The position numbers and the translations under genes are program-made. Positions 33,853 to 41,731 of a stretch of DNA of 64,000 nt are shown one piece after another. Position 1 is the first letter of the stretch; each line of letters starts with the position of its first letter. This DNA comes from Pyxidicoccus trucidator (lineage in GTDB: Bacteria; Myxococcota; Myxococcia; Myxococcales; Myxococcaceae), in contig NZ_JAAIXZ010000013.1 of assembly GCF_010894435.1 (NCBI RefSeq), forward strand, positions 194,214-258,213, read 5' to 3'. The notes under the pieces were generated by a model, which was not told the origin of the DNA, searched no databases, and was given only the letters and a program-made list of their open reading frames with translations.

Positions 33853-35148
33853 TCAGCGGACCGGGACATTCTCCGGGACGGCGGGCGCCTGCGTTTCCGG
33901 AGCGCCCGGCGTGCGCCGCCGCTGGTGGCTGGCGAGGTACAGCGACACCGCGAGCCACAGCCCGGCCAGCGGCACCGCCACCAGCGACAGGCCCGTCATC
34001 CCCATGCCGAGGCTCTTGAGCCCCTCCTGGAGCCACCCGCTCAGCGTGTCGCTGCCGCGATACACCACCGTGTCGATGAAGCTCTTGGACTTGTAGCGGG
34101 CCTCGCGGTCCACCGTGGTGAAGAGGATTTCGCGCGACGGCCGCTCCAGCGCGTAGTGGCTGGCACCTCGCACCGCCTTGAAGGCGATGAGCACCCCCAG
34201 CAGCGGCAGCGCGGCCAGCCCCAGGAAGCCCAGCGCCGTGACGACGGGCGCCACCGCCATCGCCGCCCCCAGCCCCAGCCTGGAGATGAAGCGCCCCGTG
34301 ACGAGCGTCTGCAGCCCCAGCGTCGCGAGCTGCACGTAGAAGTCGATGTTCCCGTAGAGGGCGGTGCGCGAGGCGGCGTCCTTGCCCACCTCGGCGACGA
34401 GACGGACCTCCTGGAAGTTGATGAACGTGGAGGTGGCCGCGTAGAGGAAGACCTGAAGCCCGAGCGCCAGCAGGAAGGGCGACGTCGCGATGAGCCGCAG
34501 CCCGGCGAGCACCCCTCCGCCCACGGGCCCTTCCGCGGCGGGCGGCTGGTGCTGGACGTCATGGGCCCAGCCGCCCAGCCTGCGCACGCACTGCGTGCTC
34601 ACCTCCAGCAGGACGATGGAGATGAGGATGAGGTTCACCGGGCCCAGGGGCTCCGCCAGGCGGCCCACCAGGAAGGGCCCCACGAGCATGCCCGTGGTGC
34701 CTCCCGCCGCGATGAAGCCGAACAGACGCTTGCCCTGGCCGCTGGCGAAGACGTCCGACATGAAGCTCCAGAAGATGGAGACGACGAAGAGGTTGTAGAC
34801 GCTCAGCCACACGAAGAAGACGCGCGACACCATCACCGGCGCCACGCCGAGCTTCAGCAGCGTGAACAGCGCCACCAGGCACAGCAGGAAGAAGCGGTAG
34901 ACGCGCGGGATGACGATGCGCCGAGGCCAGCGCGCCACCATGGCGGAGAAGGCCGGCACCACGGCCAGCATCACCAGGAACGTCGCGGTGTAGAGCTCGG
35001 GCAGGTCCTTCACGCTGCCAGCCGTGCCCAGCTCCGTGCGGATGGGCCGGAGGATGGCGTAACCGCACATGAGCGTGAAGAAGTAGAAGAAGGACCAGAG
35101 GACCGCCTTCACCTCCTCGTCCCGGACATCCACGAATCGCTTGAACAT
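33853..35148 (-). CDS. MFS / ATP-ADP carrier-like membrane transporter
   Basis: A 431-residue protein with about 12 membrane segments. The start MFKRFVDVRDEEV at 35148 is chosen because the family begins with a short basic N-terminus just before the first helix (VLWSFFYFFTLMCGYAILRPIRTELG). The opening YFFTLMCGYxxLRPIRxE and the mid-protein FWSFMSDVFASGQGKRLFGFIAAGGTTGMLVGP are characteristic of the bacterial relatives of nucleotide (ATP/ADP) translocases, often labelled MFS transporters. In free-living bacteria their cargo is mostly unknown; nucleotide exchange should not be assumed. It is followed at 57 bases by the exported epimerase-like gene. Confidence 0.85.
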   Translation of the reverse strand: MFKRFVDVRDEEVKAVLWSFFYFFTLMCGYAILRPIRTELGTAGSVKDLPELYTATFLVMLAVVPAFSAMVARWPRRIVIPRVYRFFLLCLVALFTLLKLGVAPVMVSRVFFVWLSVYNLFVVSIFWSFMSDVFASGQGKRLFGFIAAGGTTGMLVGPFLVGRLAEPLGPVNLILISIVLLEVSTQCVRRLGGWAHDVQHQPPAAEGPVGGGVLAGLRLIATSPFLLALGLQVFLYAATSTFINFQEVRLVAEVGKDAASRTALYGNIDFYVQLATLGLQTLVTGRFISRLGLGAAMAVAPVVTALGFLGLAALPLLGVLIAFKAVRGASHYALERPSREILFTTVDREARYKSKSFIDTVVYRGSDTLSGWLQEGLKSLGMGMTGLSLVAVPLAGLWLAVSLYLASHQRRRTPGAPETQAPAVPENVPVR

Positions 35149-35361
35149 GAGCACGCGCGCGTCCAACCCAGATTCAGACAGTGTATTCCCGGATTGCTCG
35201 TCGGGAGAACGTGCCGGCCAGGCCCAGGTCACGATGCGCCGCGTGGCGTGCGACCTGGAATCGCGAGGCCCGTTTACAAGGAGGGGACTCCACGTCCCCG
35301 CCCCAGCGCCGCGCCAACCGCACCCCGAGTCCCGACGCATGGACCCGGGGCATGGACACGT

Positions 35362-36663
35362 CTACTTGCCGGCGGCGAGCGCCTCGCGGAGGGCGGCCTC
35401 CACGCGGGGCAGGGCCTCCTCGATTTCCTTCACCGAGGTGGCGCCCACGGACAGGCGGAACCAGCCGGTGTCCTCGGCGAGGCCGAAGGCCTGGAAGGGC
35501 ACCACCGCGAAGCTCGCCTTCTCCAGCAGGAGCTTGCGGATGTCGTCATTCGTCTTGAGCCCGCCCTTGCCCACCAGGTCGAAGCGCACGGAGAGGTAGA
35601 TGGCGCCCTGCGGAGCGATGTGCTGCACCGGCAGCCCTGCCTCGCGCATCCGCGTGAAGCCGCGGTGCAGCGCCTCCAGCCGCTCGTCCACGCGCTGGCG
35701 CATCACCGTGAGGAAGGACTCGGTGGCCTGCGTGTCGTCGAGGTAGCGGGCCACCGCCACCTGCTCGGCCTTGGGCGCCCACGCGCCCACGTGGCCCAGC
35801 ACGTCGCGCATGCGGGCGATGATGGACGGCGGGCCCACGCCCCAGCCCACGCGCACGCCCGTGGCGGCGAAGGCCTTGGAGATGCCGTCCACGAAGACGG
35901 TGTACGGGGCCACCTCGGGCACCATTTCCACCGGCGTCACGTGCTTCACCGCGCCGAAGCTCAGCACCCAGTAAATCTGGTCGTACATGAGGATGAGCGG
36001 CTTCTGGCCGCGCTTCTCACGGTCGCGATTCTCGGCGACGACGCGCTCGCAGATGGTGGCCAGCACGTCCGGCGAAATCATGGTGCCGGTGGGGTTGAGC
36101 GGGCTGCATAGACATAGCAGCCGCGCGCTGCCCAGGTGCGGGGCAAGTTGCTCCACGGTGGGCATGAACCCGTGCGCCGGGTCCGTCGTCACCACCACGC
36201 TCTTCGCGCCCATGATGTACGCGTAGTGGTTGTTGTTCCACGAGGGCACCGGGTAGACGACCGTCTCCCCTTCATCCAGCACGGCGCGGTAGGTGCCGTA
36301 GATGATGGGCCGGGCGCCGCCTGCGATGACGATGCCCTCCAGCGGGTACTTCAGCCCGAGCGCGCGCTCGTAGAAGCGCTGCACCGCCTGGCGCAAGTCG
36401 AGCACACCGTCGGACGGTGGGTAGTTCGTCTCCCCGGCCTGGAGCGCGGTGGCAATGTTCTGCCGCAGCCCGTCGGGGATGGGGAACTCCTTCGGGGCGA
36501 AGTCGCCCACCGTGAGGTTGCACACCTTCTGGCCCTTGGCGACGAGCTCCCGGATTTGCGCGGCGATTTTGAGGATTTCGCTGCCGACGAGGCCCCTCGC
36601 CATGGTGCCCACGGTGGCGTCGTCCCGTGAGGGGCGGGGAAGGGAGGTGAGGTCGATTGCCAT
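35362..36663 (-). CDS. Class I/II PLP-dependent aminotransferase
   Basis: A 433-residue fold-type I enzyme. The start MAIDLTSLPRPSRDD at 36663 has GGAGAG 11 bases upstream. Family motifs: VCNLTVGDFAPKEFPIP (N-terminal substrate segment), NYPPSDGVLDLRQAV, VPSWNNNHYAYIMGAKSVVV, CSPLNPTGTMISPD (the Asn that touches PLP), MYDQIYW (Asp and Tyr at the PLP ring) and DGISKAFAATGVRVGWG with the Schiff-base Lys. The C-terminal WFRLSVGATS provides the Arg that holds the alpha-carboxylate. It transfers an amino group from an amino acid, most likely aspartate-type, to a keto acid. It stands alone, divergent from the DUF1028 gene. Confidence 0.92.
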   Translation of the reverse strand: MAIDLTSLPRPSRDDATVGTMARGLVGSEILKIAAQIRELVAKGQKVCNLTVGDFAPKEFPIPDGLRQNIATALQAGETNYPPSDGVLDLRQAVQRFYERALGLKYPLEGIVIAGGARPIIYGTYRAVLDEGETVVYPVPSWNNNHYAYIMGAKSVVVTTDPAHGFMPTVEQLAPHLGSARLLCLCSPLNPTGTMISPDVLATICERVVAENRDREKRGQKPLILMYDQIYWVLSFGAVKHVTPVEMVPEVAPYTVFVDGISKAFAATGVRVGWGVGPPSIIARMRDVLGHVGAWAPKAEQVAVARYLDDTQATESFLTVMRQRVDERLEALHRGFTRMREAGLPVQHIAPQGAIYLSVRFDLVGKGGLKTNDDIRKLLLEKASFAVVPFQAFGLAEDTGWFRLSVGATSVKEIEEALPRVEAALREALAAGK

Positions 36664-37089
36664 GAGGTGTTGCTCTCCGGTTCGTTCGCGTTGAAGGGGG
36701 CCACGCGGACTGCGGCCGGGCGCGGACCATACCCGCCGCACGGCGCCCCGTGTGTCATGCATTTGCATCCCCACGCGGAAGTGCCGCTGCTTCAATTTTC
36801 CGGAAGTCGCCTCCCCGCCGGCCCCGTGGCGCACAGGGCAGCCAGGACGCCGGGCCCTCTCTGAGAAGGTCGGGGCCGCGCCCCCGTGTGTAATTCCCGG
36901 CAGTGGTTCTGCCCGTATTCCCGAGGCGTCCCGACTCCCCGATATGCGCCAGGGCGCACGTCGTTTTTCGCCCCGATAGCCGCGGGGACGAACTCCAAGC
37001 GTCCCCCCTGAATCCCACACCACCTGGGAGCCCCACGGCCGCGAGGACCTCGCGCGCTGGACGGGAGCCCCTTGTCCCGAGGTCAGAAC
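36664..37089. other. Divergent promoter spacer
   Basis: No gene is seen in these 426 bases between the aminotransferase and DUF1028 starts. The stretch 36750-36980 is slightly A/T-richer than its surroundings and presumably holds both promoters, but no clear boxes or inverted repeats could be picked. Confidence 0.4.
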
Positions 37090-38097
37090 ATGAAGCTCCT
37101 GAAGCGCGGCCTGCTGGTCCTGTCGTCCCTGCTGCTGGCCTCGTCCACGGCGTCCGCGGCGGACCGCCCCATCAACACGCGCCTGTTCGGCACGCGTGCC
37201 ATCCTCGCGTGCGACCCGGTGGAGAAGTCGTGCGGCATGGGCGTCATCACCTTCCCCAGCGGCGTCACCGGGCTCGTGCCCTACGGGCGCCCGGGTCTGG
37301 CGGTGGCCTCCATGTCGGTGCCGTCGGTGGATGATGCGCACGCGGTCATGGCTCGCATCGACTCGGGCGAGGCGCCGCAGGCCGCCATCGATGCCGTGCT
37401 GGCCGCGGACCCGTGGGCCGCCTACCGCCAGCTCGCCGCCGTGAAGCTGAATGACGACGGCAGCGTGACGCTGGGCCAGCGCACCGGCGCGCAGAACAGC
37501 CTGGAGACCTGCGACGTGCGGGGCACCACCTACGTGGTGCAGGCCAACAACCAGACCACCGCCGACATGTGCCGCGCCATGGCCCAGGGCTTCGAGCAGG
37601 CCCGGGGCAGCCTGCCGCAGCGGCTGCTCGCGTCGCTCAAGGCCGGCGCGCGCGTGGGCCAGGACAACAATGGGGACCGCTCCGGCGTCATCCGCGTGTG
37701 GAACGGCACCGACGACTCCGCCCTCTACACGCAGGTGCTCGCCGAGGGCACCGCGTATGCCAGCACGAAGGCGCTGCGGGACATGGAGGTGACGCTGAAC
37801 CGCTACCAGGCCACCATCGCCGTGCCGAACCCGGCCGACCTCGTTCCGATGAACCTGGTCAACACCCTGGTGGTGAAGCTCGCGCTGCGCAAGCTCGGCT
37901 ACTACAAGGGGCCCATGGACGCCTCGTGGTCCCCGAGCGCCGAGAAGGCCCTGGCCGACTTCAACTGGAACAACATCTTCTTCGACAAGCCCACCGTGGT
38001 GGTGAACGGCGTCCGGAAGATTGATGGCGTGCTCGTCAACTTCCTGCGTGACGCCGACCTCGGCGCGCTCGTCCGCGCGACGCCGCCGGCGCAGTGA
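37090..38097 (+). CDS. Secreted DUF1028 Ntn-hydrolase-like protein with peptidoglycan-binding-like tail
   Basis: A 335-residue protein with a signal peptide (LKRGLLVLSSLLLASSTASAA). GAGG lies 9 bases before the ATG. Residues about 30-230 match DUF1028: LACDPVEKSCGMGVITFPSG, LAVASMSVPSVDDAHAVMARIDSGEAPQAAIDAVLAADPW, AYRQLAAVKLNDDGSV and GDRSGVIRVW. DUF1028 proteins have the Ntn-hydrolase fold of self-processing amidohydrolases; substrates are unknown. The C-terminal 70 residues (LVVKLALRKLGYYKGPMDAS ... EKALADFNW) look like the putative peptidoglycan-binding domain often joined to it. This hints at a cell-wall substrate in the periplasm. Two cysteines after the signal may form a disulfide. Confidence 0.85.
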   Translation: MKLLKRGLLVLSSLLLASSTASAADRPINTRLFGTRAILACDPVEKSCGMGVITFPSGVTGLVPYGRPGLAVASMSVPSVDDAHAVMARIDSGEAPQAAIDAVLAADPWAAYRQLAAVKLNDDGSVTLGQRTGAQNSLETCDVRGTTYVVQANNQTTADMCRAMAQGFEQARGSLPQRLLASLKAGARVGQDNNGDRSGVIRVWNGTDDSALYTQVLAEGTAYASTKALRDMEVTLNRYQATIAVPNPADLVPMNLVNTLVVKLALRKLGYYKGPMDASWSPSAEKALADFNWNNIFFDKPTVVVNGVRKIDGVLVNFLRDADLGALVRATPPAQ

Positions 38098-38120
38098 GGC
38101 GCACCTGCGCGAAGGCTGCT

Positions 38121-38154
38121 CGGGCCCTGCGTCCCCGTGTGGGCGCGGGGCCCG
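38121..38154 (+). terminator. Hairpin after the DUF1028 gene
   Basis: CGGGCCCTGCG pairs with CGCGGGGCCCG (10 of 11, one T-G mismatch) around a 12-base loop, 24 bases after the stop. Confidence 0.6.
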
Positions 38155-38261
38155 CTGTCTCCTGAGGGCTCGCTTCCATGCGGTGACGCTGGCACCCGGG
38201 CGCCGCTCGTGAGAGAGGGAGGCCACAGGCCCGGACCGAGCGGGCCGCCAGGAGAGGGACG

Positions 38262-39080
38262 ATGAAGCAGTCTGGACGCAGGCTGACGTCGCTGTTGCTC
38301 GTGGGGTGCATCGGAGTCACCGGGTGCTCGAAGAAGGAAGAGGGGCCGACGCATCCCGCCGCGGAGCTGCCCGCCGCCGAGGACGCTCCCGCGCAGCCCT
38401 CGGGTCCGCCCCCGGGCACCCTCCCCCGCGAGGGCGAGGCCGCCGCCAGGCCACCCGTCCATGTCGTGATTCCTGGTGACGGGGGCGCGGCTCGGCAGCC
38501 GGAGGCCCTTCCGGGTGAGACGCAGCAGGAGGCCGCCGAGACGGCGCCTACGGCGGGGAACGACACGGCCGCGGCGGCTCCGGCTCCCACGCCTGCTCCG
38601 GCTCCGGCGAATGCGGCGGATCTGCCCGCCGAGGACCCGAAGAACCGCGAGTGGACCGCGAGCAAGGTGGAGCTGAAGCGGCGCCCTGGCGCGTCCGTGA
38701 CGCTGCGCTCGGTGCGCGCGGGCCAGCACGCGGACTTCGACCGCGTGGTGTTCGAGTTCGAGGGCCAGCAGCTCCCCGGCTACGCGCTGGAGTACGTGGA
38801 CAAGCCCATCATCCAGTGCGGCTCGGGAGACCCGACGCCCGTGGCTGGCCAGGGCTGGCTCCAGGTGCGCTTCACTCCCGCGCGGGGACACAACGACCAG
38901 GGCCAGGCCACCGTCGCCGAGCGTGAAATCAAGCCCCGCCTGCCCATCATCCTGGAGCTGGAGCGTATCTGTGACTTCGAGGGCGAGGTGACGTGGGTGC
39001 TCGGCAACAAGAGCCCCAACAAGTACCGCGTCATGGAGCTGCACGGGCCCACCCGCCTCGTGGTGGACGTGCAGCACTGA
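38262..39080 (+). CDS. AMIN-like domain lipoprotein
   Basis: A 272-residue lipoprotein: SLLLVGCIGVTGC with Cys near 22, then about 100 residues of low-complexity Pro/Ala/Glu linker. The C-terminal 140 residues hold HADFDRVVFEFEGQQLPGYALEY, VRFTPARGHND and TRLVVDVQH. This fits the AMIN-like domain, a beta-sandwich related to the AMIN domains that target proteins to peptidoglycan or secretin complexes. GGAGAGGGA precedes the ATG. The long linker would let the domain reach across the periplasm. Function is likely structural. Confidence 0.8.
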   Translation: MKQSGRRLTSLLLVGCIGVTGCSKKEEGPTHPAAELPAAEDAPAQPSGPPPGTLPREGEAAARPPVHVVIPGDGGAARQPEALPGETQQEAAETAPTAGNDTAAAAPAPTPAPAPANAADLPAEDPKNREWTASKVELKRRPGASVTLRSVRAGQHADFDRVVFEFEGQQLPGYALEYVDKPIIQCGSGDPTPVAGQGWLQVRFTPARGHNDQGQATVAEREIKPRLPIILELERICDFEGEVTWVLGNKSPNKYRVMELHGPTRLVVDVQH

Positions 39081-39093
39081 GGCTCGTGGAACT

Positions 39094-39118
39094 GGCGCGG
39101 TCCGCCGTGGACCGCGCC
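39094..39118. terminator. Perfect bidirectional hairpin
   Basis: GGCGCGGTCC and GGACCGCGCC form a perfect 10-bp stem with a GCCGT loop, placed exactly between two convergent stops (39080 and 39124). Confidence 0.75.
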
Positions 39119-39123
39119 CGGGC

Positions 39124-39537
39124 TCAGCGCGCCACCTGAGCCTTCACGCGCTTGCGCTCGATGAGCTCGCGCGCGGTCTGCCCGCTCGAGACGAACTCGA
39201 CGTCTCCCTTCAGCTTTCCCGTGAGGTAGAGACCGAACGCGACGGCCTTGGCGCTCGCCATCTGCAGGCGATTCGTTCCGACATAGACGACGCCCCGCAA
39301 CCACTCCGGGTTGGCCAGCTGACTGAAGGCTTCCCGAGCCGGCTTGTCGATGGTGGAACCATCGATGTCCAGGATGACGAACACGGGCCCCTGGTCCGCC
39401 GCCACCTCCTGCACGATGGAGAGCAGCCGCTTCGCATCTTCCAGGACCGTGGGTCCACTGAAGTCGACGAACAAGACATCGGGCTCCTCGAAGTGCGCCC
39501 GATGCGTTCCAAACACCCATTCACGTCGATTCGTCAT
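39124..39537 (-). CDS. STAS/SpoIIAA-like small protein
   Basis: A 137-residue cytoplasmic protein. The alternating pattern VLFVDFSGPTVLEDAKRLLSIV, PVFVILDIDGSTIDKPAREAF, WLRGVVYVGTNRLQMASAKA and KLKGDVEFVSSGQTARELI is the beta-alpha order of STAS-like (SpoIIAA/SEC14-type) domains, as found in many short myxobacterial proteins. The DIDGST loop could hold a phosphorylatable Ser, as in anti-anti-sigma factors, but this is inference. It ends against a perfect hairpin facing the AMIN-like lipoprotein gene and starts 102 bases after the malQ stop, in the same direction. Confidence 0.68.
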   Translation of the reverse strand: MTNRREWVFGTHRAHFEEPDVLFVDFSGPTVLEDAKRLLSIVQEVAADQGPVFVILDIDGSTIDKPAREAFSQLANPEWLRGVVYVGTNRLQMASAKAVAFGLYLTGKLKGDVEFVSSGQTARELIERKRVKAQVAR

Positions 39538-39639
39538 GAGGGCCCCCCGCCCGGAACTGGAACAACACGCCGGAGAATACCGAATTGTGTCGCGGGGCCG
39601 CCAGGGGGCGCCCGAAGCAGGGCTGAGGCGCTGAAACCG

Positions 39640-41634
39640 TCAGCGCCCGTTCCCGCAGGGCACTCCTTGCACAGGCGTGCGCAGCGCGTCCGCGAGTCGG
39701 TCCAGACCCGCGAGCAGGGCGCGGTGCCGCTGGCGCGTCTCCGTGCCTCTCGCACGCAGGGCCATGGCCAGCGCGGCGGGGACATTCAGCGCCGCATCCC
39801 CTCGGAGCCGCTCGCGGTACTCGCGCGCCCAGTCGGACGGCACGCGCAGGGACCAGTTCCGCTCGTCCACCGTGCCCGGCGTGTTGTACGTCTCCGTCAT
39901 TCCCAGCAGGTCCGTGAAGAACACCATGACGTTGCGTGCACGGCTGGCGAACAGGTCCGCCAGCTTCGCCTGTGCGAGCAGTCCCGGGTCCGCTGACAGC
40001 TTCCGCGCGAAGTCCTCCCGCTCGGCTTCCTCCGGACACAGGCGCCACGCGAGGTAGTCCGCCTGTGCCTTCAGCGTGCCTCGCCACTGCCACTCCGCCA
40101 CCAGGCGCCACAGCGACTTCGTGTCGTGGTTGCCCACCATCACCCAGTCCTCGGGCGCCACGTTCTCACTGCGGTACACGTCCGCCGGGTTGTTCAGGTC
40201 CGCCTTCTGCGTCACGCGGAAGCGCCCCAGCCCGTACTGCGCCAGCACGCGCTCCAGGGGATACGGCAGCGTGCTGAGCACCTCGCCCAGCAGGTCGCCG
40301 AGGTCTCTCCCGTTGCGCCGCGCCGCGCCCACCACGGTGTCGAAGAGGACGCTGTAGCGGCGCACCTGCTCGGGGGTGAGGTACTTCACCTCTCCGTCGG
40401 CATGGCGCGGCACCGTGCGGTCCAGCTGCGCCGGGTGCACCAGGGCGTAGCGCGCCAGGTCCGGGTGGTCCGGCAGGTCAGGTGAGGAGAACAGACGCCC
40501 CCCGTGCTGCACGGCCCACAGCGCGTCCGGCAGGTCCGCGCGGTACACCCAGGGACACACCAGCCCGTGCGGATGGTCCAGGCGCAGCCCGTCGTACTCG
40601 CCGAGCATCTTGTCCATGCGCGCGTTCATGAAGCGCAGCACCGGACCGGTCCGCTGCCCGGCCGCCACGCCCGCGTCGTCGGGCTCGTAGTACTGCTCCG
40701 GGTCCAACACGGGGTAGTTCCAGGGCTGGCCATCCGGGTTGGTGCGGCTGGGCGGCGCGCCCATGAGGTACCTGCGCAGGAAGAGCCCCTGCCACGCCCA
40801 CGTGTCGCGCGGCGAGAAGCCAATCTGCAGGTCGCCGTACAGCTTCAGCCGCCACCCCACCGTGCGCTCACGCAGGCCCTGGTGCTGCGCGTGCACGAGG
40901 AATTGGAAGAAGGCGTAGCGCTCCAGCGCCTCCGTGTACCGGGACTCCAGCTCCACGAGACGCGCGGCCGCCGCGGCTTCCTCTTCCTGGCGGGGGCTCC
41001 ACAGCCGCCCATCCAGCGAGTCACCCCAGCGCCTCCAGTCCGGCTCGTGCTTCTCCTCGCACAGCACGTCGAAGAGGGCGTCACGGAGGAGCCAGGCGTG
41101 GTGCTGCTGTCGGAAGGTGGCGAAGCGCCCCGCCAGCCCGAGGATGGCCGGCGAGGCGTCGGGCGCCCCGCGCTGGCGGCGGAAGGACTCCCACGCCTCG
41201 TGCAGCGCGGCGAGCTGTGTGCGGAACGCGTGGCGATAGCGCTCACCCGGGCTGACGCCGCGCGGACGACTGGCGACGAGGGCGGCCACGCGCCCGCGCG
41301 GGAGGAGTGCGCCCCAGGGCTCGGGCTCCTCCAGCGGCGCGAGCGCGACGTTGAGGACGTTGCGCGAGAAGAGCGTGCCGTCATACGGCGACGCGTTGAA
41401 CTCCGTGGTCTGTCCCTGCGGCCCGAGCTGGATGCCGTTGAAGCCCAGCTCCCGCGCGAAGGCGAGGTAGCTCGCGGCGCCCTCGGAGTACGGCGAGCCC
41501 CAGCCCGTGTCTTCCTCCGGGAGACTGGGAAAGCTCGGGTCGTGGATGCTCAACACGCAGTTGTGGATGTCGAGCGCGGCCAGGGCCTCGGTCACGAGTC
41601 GGTGATGGTCTTCGGGCAGCGGCGCTTGAGCCAT
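39640..41634 (-). CDS. malQ: 4-alpha-glucanotransferase
   Basis: A 664-residue GH77 enzyme that moves maltosyl or longer alpha-1,4-glucan pieces between chains, in glycogen and maltodextrin use. The N-terminus has TGWGSPYSEGAASYLAFARELGFNGIQLGP, the middle NPDGQPWNYPVL, and the active-site stretch LRLDHPHGLVCPW with the nucleophile Asp, as in amylomaltases. VMVGNHDTKSLW carries the late catalytic HD. The start at 41634 (MAQAPLPEDHH) has a weak ribosome site; the longer frame to 41778 looks non-coding. It links by pathway to treZ about 20 kb away, both acting on maltodextrins. Confidence 0.85.
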   Translation of the reverse strand: MAQAPLPEDHHRLVTEALAALDIHNCVLSIHDPSFPSLPEEDTGWGSPYSEGAASYLAFARELGFNGIQLGPQGQTTEFNASPYDGTLFSRNVLNVALAPLEEPEPWGALLPRGRVAALVASRPRGVSPGERYRHAFRTQLAALHEAWESFRRQRGAPDASPAILGLAGRFATFRQQHHAWLLRDALFDVLCEEKHEPDWRRWGDSLDGRLWSPRQEEEAAAAARLVELESRYTEALERYAFFQFLVHAQHQGLRERTVGWRLKLYGDLQIGFSPRDTWAWQGLFLRRYLMGAPPSRTNPDGQPWNYPVLDPEQYYEPDDAGVAAGQRTGPVLRFMNARMDKMLGEYDGLRLDHPHGLVCPWVYRADLPDALWAVQHGGRLFSSPDLPDHPDLARYALVHPAQLDRTVPRHADGEVKYLTPEQVRRYSVLFDTVVGAARRNGRDLGDLLGEVLSTLPYPLERVLAQYGLGRFRVTQKADLNNPADVYRSENVAPEDWVMVGNHDTKSLWRLVAEWQWRGTLKAQADYLAWRLCPEEAEREDFARKLSADPGLLAQAKLADLFASRARNVMVFFTDLLGMTETYNTPGTVDERNWSLRVPSDWAREYRERLRGDAALNVPAALAMALRARGTETRQRHRALLAGLDRLADALRTPVQGVPCGNGR

Positions 41635-41731
41635 AGGGGGCAGCGCCGACCCTACGGGCCTCCGCGCAAGGCGCCAACCGTCCTGATGGGCCGGACGTTC
41701 AACATCAACCCACGGCGGCGCCTCGTCGGGC

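Noticed and set aside
33925..36111. A 728-residue plus-strand frame over the MFS and aminotransferase genes
   Set aside because: Crosses two genes with clear families on the opposite strand and is composed mainly of His, Arg, Gln and Glu.
35362..38226. A 954-residue minus frame joining the DUF1028 region to the aminotransferase
   Set aside because: Only the last 433 residues are the enzyme; the rest is antisense to the DUF1028 gene and crosses its promoter spacer.
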